From assembly GCA_964408805.1 (NCBI GenBank), contig CAYPAV010000008.1, positions 156,845-220,844 of the forward strand: a DNA stretch of 64,000 nucleotides, in the 5' to 3' direction. This DNA is from CAYPAV01 sp964408805. Lineage in GTDB: Bacteria > Pseudomonadota > Alphaproteobacteria > UBA8366. Below are positions 17,547 through 25,346 of this stretch, piece after piece (position 1 is the stretch's first letter; every line of letters begins with the position of its first letter). The notes under the pieces are model-generated. The model was not told where the DNA came from, made no database searches, and saw nothing but the letters and a program-made list of their open reading frames with translations. A program made the translations under genes and the position numbers.

Positions 17547-18389
17547 ATGGCACCTTGTCGACATGTCGAGATAGGCGACCTGACGATCGGAAACGATCGT
17601 CCGTTGACGCTGATCGCAGGCCCTTGCGTCATGGAGAGCCGCGATCATGCGCTGGAGATGAGCCAAGCTCTCGTGGAAATGACCGGGCGCCTTGGCTTGG
17701 GACTCATCTACAAGACCTCTTTCGACAAGGCCAATCGAACCTCGGCGGCGAGTAAGCGGGGACCCGGGCTTGACGATGCGCTGCCGATCTTCGCTGAAAT
17801 TCGCGAGCGCTGGGGATGTCCGGTGCTGACCGACGTGCATGAGCCGCATCATTGCGCACCCATCGCTGAGGTCGTTGATGTCCTGCAGATTCCCGCCTTT
17901 CTATGCCGTCAGACCGATCTCCTGGTCGCAGCCGGCGAAACGGGCTGCGCGGTCAACGTTAAGAAAGGGCAGTTCCTGGCGCCCTGGGACATGGAGCACG
18001 TGGCGGGAAAGGTCGCGGGGACCGGTAACGAGAACGTCTTACTTTGCGAGCGGGGTGCGAGCTTTGGCTACAATACGCTGGTGACCGATATGCGCTCGCT
18101 CCCAACGATGGCTAAATTCGGCTATCCCGTCGTCTTCGATGCCACCCATTCGGTGCAACAGCCGGGCGGACAAGGGGCGACATCCGGCGGACAGCGGGAA
18201 TTCGTGCCCGTGCTGGCGCGCGCCGCCGTTGCGATAGGTGTCGCGGCCGTCTTCATGGAAACTCATCAGGATCCCGACAATGCCCCTTCGGATGGGCCCA
18301 ATATGTGGCCCCTCGATGGGCTTGAGGCGTTACTCGCGGACTTGATCGAACTCGACAAATTCGCGAAGGCGCATCCGGTCCGCCTTTGA
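17547..18389 (+). CDS. kdsA: 3-deoxy-8-phosphooctulonate synthase (KDO-8-P synthase)
   Basis: Condenses phosphoenolpyruvate and arabinose 5-phosphate to KDO 8-phosphate for the lipopolysaccharide core. 280 residues. Visible motifs are LIAGPCVMES near 22-31, YKTSFDKANRTS near 54-65, DVHEPHH, NVKKGQFLAPW and FDATHSVQQPG. The Cys in AGPC marks the metal-dependent class; the E. coli metal-independent enzyme has Asn there. It follows pyrG by 17 bp and precedes eno by 27 bp, an arrangement also found in E. coli in part (pyrG-eno). Confidence 0.96.
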   Translation: MAPCRHVEIGDLTIGNDRPLTLIAGPCVMESRDHALEMSQALVEMTGRLGLGLIYKTSFDKANRTSAASKRGPGLDDALPIFAEIRERWGCPVLTDVHEPHHCAPIAEVVDVLQIPAFLCRQTDLLVAAGETGCAVNVKKGQFLAPWDMEHVAGKVAGTGNENVLLCERGASFGYNTLVTDMRSLPTMAKFGYPVVFDATHSVQQPGGQGATSGGQREFVPVLARAAVAIGVAAVFMETHQDPDNAPSDGPNMWPLDGLEALLADLIELDKFAKAHPVRL

Positions 18390-18416
18390 CCGTTTCTTTC
18401 GACGAGGAACCCGACG

Positions 18417-19700
18417 ATGGTTGCCATCATTGATCTTCATGCCCGCGAAATCCTCGATAGCCGCGGCAATCCGACGGTCGAGGTGGATGCGACTCTCGAG
18501 GACGGCTCCTTCGGCCGGGCGGCGGTACCGTCGGGCGCCTCGACCGGCGCTCATGAGATGTTGGAGCTACGCGATGGCGATGTCCGTTACGGCGGGAAAG
18601 GGGTGCTGAAGGCGGTCGGCGCGGTCAATGGAGAGATTGCCGATCTCCTCTCGGGTTGCGAAGCGGAAGATCAGGAAATCATCGATCGTCTTCTCCGCGA
18701 ACTCGATGGCACGGAGAACAAATCCCGCCTCGGCGCCAACGCGATCCTCGGCGTTTCGCTCGCGGTAGCCAAGGCGGCGGCCGAGGCGGCAGGCTGCTCG
18801 CTCTATCGCTATCTCGGTGGCGTTTCCGCCAATACCCTGCCGGTGCCGTTGATGAATATCCTGAACGGCGGGGCGCATGCCGATAACGCGATCGATTTTC
18901 AGGAATTCATGATCGCGCCGGTCGGCGCCGATTCGTTTTCGGAAGCACTCCGTATGGGTGCCGAAATTTTTCACGCCTTGAAATCTACCCTACAGGCCGC
19001 CGGTCTTAATACGAATGTCGGCGATGAAGGCGGTTTCGCGCCCAATTTGCGATCGAGTGATGAAGCGCTCGATTATATCCTGAAGGCTATCGGCGACGCC
19101 GGTTATGAAGTGGGGGCCGATGTCCTGTTGGCGCTCGATTGCGCGGCGACCGAATTCCACGATGAAGGGACCTATCGTCTGACGGGCGAGGGACGCGATC
19201 TCGATGCCGCCGGCATGGTAGATCATTTGGCGGCTCTCGCTGATTCTTATCCCATATTCTCAATCGAAGACGGCATGGCGGAAGACGATTGGGCCGGCTG
19301 GCGGGCATTGACCGAGCGGGTCGGCGACCGCGTTCAATTGGTCGGCGACGATCTCTTCGTTACCGATACGGCGCGTCTCGCCAAGGGGATAGATGAAGGT
19401 GTGGCCAATGCGATCCTGGTGAAGGTGAATCAGATCGGCACGCTGACGGAGACCCTCGATGCAGTCCGCTTGGCGCATGAATCCCGCTACGCCGCCGTCC
19501 TTTCGCATCGTTCAGGGGAGACAGAGGACACGACGATCGCGGATATCGCGGTCGCCACGAATTGCGGGCAAATCAAGACGGGATCGCTGTCGCGGTCCGA
19601 TAGACTGGCCAAGTACAACCAGCTCCTGCGCCTGGAGGAAGAACTCGGCGATAATGCGCAATTTGGCGGCGGGCGTCTTGGCGCCAAGTGGAAGGCGTAG
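18417..19700 (+). CDS. eno: Enolase
   Basis: Converts 2-phosphoglycerate to phosphoenolpyruvate. 427 residues. The N-terminal domain has DSRGNPTVEVD and the loop VPSGASTGAHE. The barrel holds NVGDEGGFAPN (with catalytic Glu nearby), the metal ligand block SIEDGMAEDDW and the signature SHRSGETEDTTIADIAV, with the catalytic Lys in ILVKVNQIGTL. It provides PEP, which the adjacent KdsA also uses. An AT-rich 155-bp gap with four AATATT hexamers (19734, 19759, 19773, 19799) separates it from ftsB. Confidence 0.98.
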   Translation: MVAIIDLHAREILDSRGNPTVEVDATLEDGSFGRAAVPSGASTGAHEMLELRDGDVRYGGKGVLKAVGAVNGEIADLLSGCEAEDQEIIDRLLRELDGTENKSRLGANAILGVSLAVAKAAAEAAGCSLYRYLGGVSANTLPVPLMNILNGGAHADNAIDFQEFMIAPVGADSFSEALRMGAEIFHALKSTLQAAGLNTNVGDEGGFAPNLRSSDEALDYILKAIGDAGYEVGADVLLALDCAATEFHDEGTYRLTGEGRDLDAAGMVDHLAALADSYPIFSIEDGMAEDDWAGWRALTERVGDRVQLVGDDLFVTDTARLAKGIDEGVANAILVKVNQIGTLTETLDAVRLAHESRYAAVLSHRSGETEDTTIADIAVATNCGQIKTGSLSRSDRLAKYNQLLRLEEELGDNAQFGGGRLGAKWKA

Positions 19701-19855
19701 TCGCCACTCTTACATTTGTCGTATTTGATGCCCAATATTTGGAGTCTTCGTGGACTATAATATTCGCAAAGTAATATTTTGAATTATCTTAAAACATAAA
19801 TATTCATTCGTTTTTTTATTGACGTCGTATTTTATTTAGTGCTTTTAGTGATTTC

Positions 19856-20164
19856 ATGTTGTCGATTCGTGAAATAAACAAACGAATTCGCCAAGTCGCA
19901 CCGGCGACGATTGGCGCGTTGATCATCGGATATTTCGCCTATCATTCGGTAAAGGGGCAACACGGTTTGAGCGCCTATCTCCAGCTTTCGGTCGAGACGA
20001 AGCGCGCGGAGGCGGTGTTGGCAAAGGGAAGGCAGGCGCGGAAGAGCCTTGAATTCAAGACCCGATTGCTCCGTCCCGACAGTCTGGATTTGGATATACT
20101 CGATGAACGGGCGCGGGCGGTGCTTAACAAGATCGACGGCCGGGAACGGATTATCCTTGACTGA
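19856..20164 (+). CDS. ftsB: Septum formation initiator / FtsB-like cell division protein
   Basis: 102 residues of the FtsB/DivIC family, which links the divisome proteins FtsL and FtsQ. It has a short cytosolic N-terminus, one membrane helix (about 15-34), then a periplasmic heptad-like segment (about 42-75) and a C-terminal LDERARAVLNKI block. Its place between eno and pdhA is the conserved alphaproteobacterial position of this gene (E. coli likewise has eno near ftsB). The region before it is AT-rich and may hold its own promoter. It is convergent with the lipase-like gene. Confidence 0.85.
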   Translation: MLSIREINKRIRQVAPATIGALIIGYFAYHSVKGQHGLSAYLQLSVETKRAEAVLAKGRQARKSLEFKTRLLRPDSLDLDILDERARAVLNKIDGRERIILD

Positions 20165-20268
20165 ATTCGAAGCGGTCAAGATTTACTCCGGCTAATCACA
20201 TGACTGTTCCGAGAAGTTCAGGTCTTTGCGATAGAATATTTGACCGGAGAATATATTGCCTCCCGCTG

Positions 20269-21129
20269 TCAGCTCGTTTGATTTCGCTTGTCGAACACAT
20301 CCTCGAGGCTACACGCTAAATCCCTCATGCTGTGTTCGGCGATTGCGTTAGCTCTTTTGAGATTGTAGCGGATCTCGACGATTTTCGGGTTCGATATGGC
20401 GATTGGGAACACCTTCTTCATCGCCCAGCGCAAAATAGCGAGCACTTCGCCGCGCTCGTAAACACGGTAAATACGCATGCCTGTCTGGCTCTTGATTCGG
20501 TTGTCGTAATCCACGCTGAAAAAACCCGTAACCACCGACGAATCGAAGGCGTAGACGATATCGATCTGGTCGGACATGTAACCGGCCTGTTGGGCCAGGC
20601 CGCCGCCCAGCGAATGGCCGGTGGCCACAATCCGTGCGTCCTTGTAACCATCCCTTCCGCGTATCTCCTCGATCAATTTTGGGATCAAGTCGCGTGTCTG
20701 ATCGTATTGATCCCAGGTGAGGGGAACAGCGCGGGTCACCCATCGGAAGTTGGAGAACCAATCGCCAAGCTGTTTGGGGTCCGTCCCACGAAAGGCGATC
20801 GCGATCGTCGGCGGCTCGCCAAGAGGCTTTCTCTCCCAAACACTGTATTGAAAGCCCTTTATCTTGAGACCTCTCGTGCGGTTCTGCCGCCTCGGCGGAA
20901 AATCGACCTCATTAAGATTCTCGATCTTGGTCCAACGGAAGGGTGCCACGGAACTACAAATCTTTTCGATGGGAACGTCCTTCTCGTAGACCTCCGCGCT
21001 CATCAACGCGAATTCGTGCAGATATTCCAGCTCGGGTTCGAGCTTACCCTGTGCAATCCGCTTTGTGTCGATCGCACCCCGCACGATCGCCTGATCATCC
21101 CCCTGGTCAAGCGCGGCACATCCGTTCAT
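20269..21129 (-). CDS. Lipase class 3-like alpha/beta hydrolase, possibly with a lost lipoprotein signal
   Basis: 286 residues of the class 3 lipase fold. The nucleophile elbow GHSLGGG has Ser173, and the preceding oxyanion strand IAIAFRGTD is at 109-117; likely acid and His residues lie in VYAFDSS and the C-terminal part. The substrate is unknown. The ATG at 21129 lacks a ribosome-binding site and starts MNGCAAL, which looks like the end of a lipobox. One frame over, GTG 21179 begins a 16-codon signal-peptide-like stretch (VGNRTRSLLYAALVLL) that stops at 21131-21129. A single-base frameshift would join the two into a lipoprotein precursor. The gene sits in an AT-rich pocket between ftsB and pdhA and may be acquired. 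Confidence 0.7.
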   Translation of the reverse strand: MNGCAALDQGDDQAIVRGAIDTKRIAQGKLEPELEYLHEFALMSAEVYEKDVPIEKICSSVAPFRWTKIENLNEVDFPPRRQNRTRGLKIKGFQYSVWERKPLGEPPTIAIAFRGTDPKQLGDWFSNFRWVTRAVPLTWDQYDQTRDLIPKLIEEIRGRDGYKDARIVATGHSLGGGLAQQAGYMSDQIDIVYAFDSSVVTGFFSVDYDNRIKSQTGMRIYRVYERGEVLAILRWAMKKVFPIAISNPKIVEIRYNLKRANAIAEHSMRDLACSLEDVFDKRNQTS

Positions 21130-21607
21130 TAGAGAAGAACCAATGCTGCGTATAACAGCGATCTTGTTCGATTTCCCACAACAGAGTCATTCCTTATTGT
21201 TATGCGAAAGTGCGGCTATCATTAAAAGAGAAAAACTGAGACTAATATATATCATAACGTTACAAATGAGCCAATATTAGCCGGTTAGACGCCGGAACCA
21301 ATGCGAAATTACTCGAATTGAGTCACGGTTATGATGGTTTCCTCGATTAGGTCGATCCGATAAGGCCTATTAGTGGCGAATTGGTTAAACATGTTCGGTC
21401 CTCTTCGATACGGAAGCCGAATGATGCTGACTTCAATCGTAGTTTCCGGGTCGCCTTTCAAGATTATTAACTTGAATTAAGTAAAAATTAAAATTTAGTT
21501 TATAAATCAATATTTTATCTTTCAGTTGAAGATTCGCTCTAGATGCATTAGGTGTTCATCTAAGGTAAGATAACAACGGCATCTTATGAACGCGGGGACA
21601 CTGGGAC
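21130..21607. other. AT-rich intergenic region between the lipase gene and pdhA
   Basis: 478 bp, the longest non-coding stretch in the window and clearly richer in A/T than its surroundings. It should hold divergent promoters for the lipase (leftward) and pdhA (rightward). It contains the signal-peptide-like codons at 21131-21179 discussed with the lipase, an inverted repeat CTAATAT (21242-21248)/ATATTAG (21274-21280), TTAA-N7-TTAA at 21477-21491 (CtrA-like) and a leader hairpin at 21554-21591. I see no convincing gene, tRNA or terminator in it. Confidence 0.6.
21554..21591 (+). promoter_or_regulatory. Imperfect inverted repeat in the pdhA leader
   Basis: taagat (21566-21571) pairs with atctta (21581-21586) across a 9-nt loop; outside it gttca (21554-21558) pairs with tgaac (21587-21591) with a 7-nt bulge on the left. 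The element ends 16 bp before the pdhA ATG. It could be an operator or a hairpin that limits translation of the pdh operon. Confidence 0.35.
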
Positions 21608-22624
21608 ATGGCTGTTAAGGAGCGATCCCGAGGCCGACGAACGGCGCGAAAACCCGACAACACGACCCCCGACGAACTCCTAGGCTTCTATCGTGAAATG
21701 TTGCTGATCCGGCGTTTCGAGGAAAAGGCGGGGCAGCTTTACGGCATGGGTTTGATCGGCGGGTTCTGTCATCTCTATATCGGTCAAGAGGCCGTCGTCG
21801 TCGGAATGCAGTCGGTTCTACGCGAAGGCGATGCGTTGCTGACCAGTTACCGGGATCATGGCCATATGTTGGCAAGCGGCATGGATGCACGCGGTGTCAT
21901 GGCTGAGTTGACCGGGCGTGCGGGCGGATATTCGAAGGGCAAGGGCGGCTCCATGCATATGTTCAGCAAGGAGCGGAATTTCTATGGCGGACATGGCATC
22001 GTTGGCGCCCAAGTGCCGATCGGCACCGGAATCGCCTTCGCGCACAAGTATTCGAACTCGGGGAACGTTTGCCTGACCTATCTTGGCGACGGCGCGGTCA
22101 ATCAGGGGCAGGTTTACGAATCCTTCAATATGGCCGGGCTTTGGGATTTGCCTGTGGTCTATGTGATCGAAAACAATAAATACGGTATGGGGACGAGTAT
22201 CGAGCGGGCTTCGGCCGGGACCGAGCTTCATCTTCGCGGCAAGGCCTATGGGGTGGCCAGCAAGCAGGTCGACGGGATGGACGTCTCGGCGGTCCAGGCG
22301 GCCGGGGCGACTGCGGTCAAGCACTGCCGTGCCGGGAAAGGTCCCTACATCCTGGAAATGATGACCTATCGCTATCGCGGTCATTCGATGTCCGATCCCG
22401 CAAAGTACCGTTCGCGCGAGGAAGTCAGCAAGGTGCGTGCTGAGCGAGACCCGATCGACCGGTTGAAACTCGAGATCCTTGAGGCCGGGTACGCGGATGA
22501 AGCCGCGCTGAAAGAATTTGACCGTGAAATCAAAGATTTAGTGGCCGATGCCGCTGAATTCGCGCAAACAAGCCCGGAACCGGACGCCGCGGAATTGTAT
22601 ACCGACGTCCTTGTCGACGCCTGA
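21608..22624 (+). CDS. pdhA: Pyruvate dehydrogenase E1 component, alpha subunit
   Basis: With PdhB forms the thiamine-diphosphate E1 that decarboxylates pyruvate and transfers acetyl to lipoyl-E2. 338 residues, the usual size. The TPP-binding motif runs from GDGAVNQG near 160 to VIENN near 190. The loop RYRGHSMSDPAKYRSREE near 258-275 is the E1-alpha phosphorylation-loop region. It is the first gene of pdhA-pdhB-pdhC-lpd-lipA, so the whole complex and lipoate synthesis are made together. Confidence 0.96.
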   Translation: MAVKERSRGRRTARKPDNTTPDELLGFYREMLLIRRFEEKAGQLYGMGLIGGFCHLYIGQEAVVVGMQSVLREGDALLTSYRDHGHMLASGMDARGVMAELTGRAGGYSKGKGGSMHMFSKERNFYGGHGIVGAQVPIGTGIAFAHKYSNSGNVCLTYLGDGAVNQGQVYESFNMAGLWDLPVVYVIENNKYGMGTSIERASAGTELHLRGKAYGVASKQVDGMDVSAVQAAGATAVKHCRAGKGPYILEMMTYRYRGHSMSDPAKYRSREEVSKVRAERDPIDRLKLEILEAGYADEAALKEFDREIKDLVADAAEFAQTSPEPDAAELYTDVLVDA

Positions 22625-22642
22625 GCGCGCGAGGGAACCGCC

Positions 22643-22870
22643 ATGCCAGTCGAGGTCTTGATGCCGGCACTGTCGCCCACCATGACGGAGGGAAAGCTTG
22701 CCCGGTGGCTGAAATCTGAAGGGGAAGCGGTCGCGGCCGGCGATGTCATCGCGGAAATCGAGACCGACAAGGCGACAATGGAAATCGAGGCCGTCGATGA
22801 CGGCACGGTCGGCCGTATTCTTGTTGGCGAAGGGACGGAGGAAGTTCCGGTCAACACCCCGATCGCACTG
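22643..22870 (+). repeat. Lipoyl-domain module, copy 1 (in pdhB)
   Basis: This segment and 23998-24225 encode near-identical lipoyl domains in direct orientation about 1.36 kb apart. They share an exact 20-base run (22676-22695 and 24031-24050) and a second similar run around the lipoyl-lysine codon. The pair looks like an internal duplication or repeated gene conversion between pdhB and pdhC. Confidence 0.7.
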
Positions 22871-23986
22871 TTGCTGACGGACGGCGAGGTGCCGGCGGCG
22901 CTGGATGCGGTCCCAGAGCCGGAAGCGGTGCCGGTCGAGGCACCGATTGTGGCCGCCTCTGCGGCACCTGCCGAGTCCGAATCGAGCCCGACGCCGGAGG
23001 GCGCGCAGTCTCAAACCGTGCGCGACGCGCTGCGGGACGCGATGGCCGAGGAGATGCGCCGCGACGAGACGGTCTTTTTAATGGGCGAGGAAGTCGGCCA
23101 ATATCAGGGCGCCTACAAGGTGAGTCAGGGATTGTTGGACGAATTCGGTGAGCGCCGGGTTATCGATACACCGATTACCGAGCACGGTTTTACCGGTGTT
23201 GGGGTTGGCGCCGCCTTCGCCGGGTTGAAGCCGATTATCGAGTTCATGACCTTTAATTTCGCCATGCAGGCGGTCGACCATCTCATCAATTCCGCGGCCA
23301 AGACCCGCTATATGTCGGGCGGTCAAATGACCTGTCCCGCGGTTTTCCGGGGTCCCAACGGTGCGGCCAGCCGTGTCGGTGCACAGCATTCGCAGTGTTA
23401 CGCGAGCTGGTATGCCCATTGTCCGGGCCTAAAAGTGGTCTCGCCCTGGTCGGCGAGCGATTCGAAGGGGCTCCTGAAGGCGGCGATTCGGGATCCGAAT
23501 CCGGTGATCTTTCTCGAAAACGAGATCCTTTACGGCGAGTCTTTCGACGTGCCGACCGAAGACGACCACGTCGTTCCGATCGGTCAGGCGAATATCCTGC
23601 GGTCGGGAGGCGACGTGACGATCCTCGCCTTTTCGATCATGGTCGGAAAAGCGCTCGCGGCGGCGGAGCAGCTCGCGGCCGAAGGGGTCGATGCCGAGGT
23701 TATCGACCTTCGGACGATCCGGCCGCTCGATGTGGCCACCATTACTGAGTCAGTCAAGAAGACCAATCGCGTCGTCAGCTGTGAGGAAGGCTGGCCGTTC
23801 GCCGGAATCGGTGCGGAAATCGCCGCCCTGGTGATGGAAAACGCCTTTGATTGGCTCGATGCGCCGGTGCGGCGGGTCTGTAGTGTCGATGTACCACTCC
23901 CCTATGCCGCCAACCTGGAACAATTGGCCCTGCCGCAGGTGGATGATATCGCCAAGGCGGCACGGGAAGTTTGTTACAAAAGCTAA
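22643..23986 (+). CDS. pdhB: Pyruvate dehydrogenase E1 component, beta subunit with N-terminal lipoyl domain
   Basis: 447 residues, about 120 longer than a plain E1-beta. Residues 1-76 are a lipoyl domain with the lipoylated Lys43 in ETDKATMEIE. A Pro/Ala/Glu-rich linker (about 80-128) follows, then the E1-beta transketolase-like core (about 130-447) with MGEEVGQYQGAYKVSQGL and EHGFTGVGVG. Lipoyl-E1-beta is known from alphaproteobacteria such as Sinorhizobium and Zymomonas. The lipoyl module is nearly the same as that at the start of PdhC, at DNA level too. Confidence 0.96.
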   Translation: MPVEVLMPALSPTMTEGKLARWLKSEGEAVAAGDVIAEIETDKATMEIEAVDDGTVGRILVGEGTEEVPVNTPIALLLTDGEVPAALDAVPEPEAVPVEAPIVAASAAPAESESSPTPEGAQSQTVRDALRDAMAEEMRRDETVFLMGEEVGQYQGAYKVSQGLLDEFGERRVIDTPITEHGFTGVGVGAAFAGLKPIIEFMTFNFAMQAVDHLINSAAKTRYMSGGQMTCPAVFRGPNGAASRVGAQHSQCYASWYAHCPGLKVVSPWSASDSKGLLKAAIRDPNPVIFLENEILYGESFDVPTEDDHVVPIGQANILRSGGDVTILAFSIMVGKALAAAEQLAAEGVDAEVIDLRTIRPLDVATITESVKKTNRVVSCEEGWPFAGIGAEIAALVMENAFDWLDAPVRRVCSVDVPLPYAANLEQLALPQVDDIAKAAREVCYKS

Positions 23987-23997
23987 GAGGGCTCGAA

Positions 23998-24225
23998 ATG
24001 CCGATTAAGGTCTTAATGCCCGCCCTGTCTCCCACCATGACGGAGGGAAAACTCGCGAAATGGCATGTCTCGACCGGTGATACGGTCAATTCAGGCGATA
24101 TCATCGCGGAAATCGAAACCGACAAGGCGACGATGGAGGTCGAGGCCGTCGAGGAGGGCACCGTCGGTCGATTGCTGATTGATGAAGGTGCCGAAGGCGT
24201 CGCCGTCAATTCGATAATTGCCTTG
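23998..24225 (+). repeat. Lipoyl-domain module, copy 2 (in pdhC)
   Basis: Partner of 22643-22870, in the same orientation. Recombination between the two would fuse the E1-beta lipoyl domain to E2 and delete the E1-beta core, so both copies must be kept by selection. Protein identity over the first 50 residues is high by eye; I have not computed it. Confidence 0.7.
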
Positions 24226-25293
24226 CTATTGGAAGAGGGTGAAGGCGACGGGGCATTGGACGACGTGGATATGTCCGCATCCGTCTCGGCACCGGCCGCG
24301 CCTGCACCACCGCCGGCGGCGGCGCCGCCTCCGGTTTCGGCAGCACCGATTGAAACGCCGAAGCCACCGACGGCAGCGGCCGCCTCGGGGGTCGAACGCA
24401 TTTTCGCCAGTCCCTTGGCGCGACGCATGGCCGAACAGGCAGGTCTCGCGCTCGATGGTGTGGCGGGCTCGGGACCAAATGGACGCATTGTGAAGCGCGA
24501 TATCGAAACGGCGATCGCGGGGGGCGGTGTTGCCGCGGCACCCGCGGCCGCGGAAGCGGCACCGCAACCCGCTCCGGCGGCGGCGGTCGCGGCCTCCGGC
24601 TTCGAGCCCGAGTTCGAACTGGTTCCCGCGACCTCGATGCGCAAGACCATCGCGCGCCGGCTCAGCGAATCAAAACAAACGGTGCCGCATTTCTATCTTT
24701 CCGTCGAATGCGAAATCGACGAGCTCTTGGCCTTGCGTAAGTCCCTGAATGAAAAGGCGGATGGTGCTTTCAAGATTTCGGTCAACGATTTGGTGGTTCG
24801 GGCCGCCGCCTTGGCCTTGCGCCACGTGCCGGCCGCGAATGCATCCTGGGCGGGTGACGGGATACGGTATTACAAGTCGGCGGATATTTCGGTTGCGGTT
24901 GCCACAGAAGGCGGCTTGATCACGCCGGTTGTCCGGCAGGCCGACAACAAGGGGCTGGAGGCAATCAGCAACGAGACCAAAGTCTTGGCGGCAAAGGCAC
25001 GCGACGGGAAGTTGATGCCCGAGGAGTATGAGGGCGGCACCTTCAGTATCTCCAATCTCGGAATGTACGGGATTCGTGAGTTTTCCGCTGTCATCAACCC
25101 GCCTCAGGCTTGCATTCTGGCGGTCGGCGCGGGCGAAGCCCGGCCGGTCGTCAAGGATGGGGCGGTTGCCGTCGCGACGGTGATGAACTGCACGCTTTCG
25201 GTTGACCATCGGGCGGTCGACGGTGCTGTCGGTGCTGAATTTCTTCAAGTTTTGAAGGGCTTATTGGAAGATCCTCTTAGGATGCTTTTATAA
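23998..25293 (+). CDS. pdhC: Dihydrolipoamide acetyltransferase (E2 of pyruvate dehydrogenase)
   Basis: Core of the pyruvate dehydrogenase complex: takes acetyl from E1 on its lipoyl arm and passes it to CoA. 431 residues with one lipoyl domain (1-76, Lys43), a Pro/Ala linker, the peripheral subunit-binding domain (about 132-172, with SPLARRMAEQAG and GPNGRIVKRDI) and the catalytic domain (about 200-431) with the His and Asp of DHRAVDG near 402-408. I chose ATG 23998 (MPIKVLMPALSP) after AAGAGGG; an ORF extension to 23971 overlaps pdhB and lacks homology. Confidence 0.96.
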   Translation: MPIKVLMPALSPTMTEGKLAKWHVSTGDTVNSGDIIAEIETDKATMEVEAVEEGTVGRLLIDEGAEGVAVNSIIALLLEEGEGDGALDDVDMSASVSAPAAPAPPPAAAPPPVSAAPIETPKPPTAAAASGVERIFASPLARRMAEQAGLALDGVAGSGPNGRIVKRDIETAIAGGGVAAAPAAAEAAPQPAPAAAVAASGFEPEFELVPATSMRKTIARRLSESKQTVPHFYLSVECEIDELLALRKSLNEKADGAFKISVNDLVVRAAALALRHVPAANASWAGDGIRYYKSADISVAVATEGGLITPVVRQADNKGLEAISNETKVLAAKARDGKLMPEEYEGGTFSISNLGMYGIREFSAVINPPQACILAVGAGEARPVVKDGAVAVATVMNCTLSVDHRAVDGAVGAEFLQVLKGLLEDPLRMLL

Positions 25294-25346
25294 ACGGGAG
25301 GGGCCCGCATCGGACCGCCTCGCGGTCGATCGAAGGAGAGTCCGAA

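Noticed and set aside
20187..20256. CTCCGG...CCGGAG pair between ftsB and the lipase as a bidirectional terminator
   Set aside because: The loop would be nearly 60 nt and no T-run follows.
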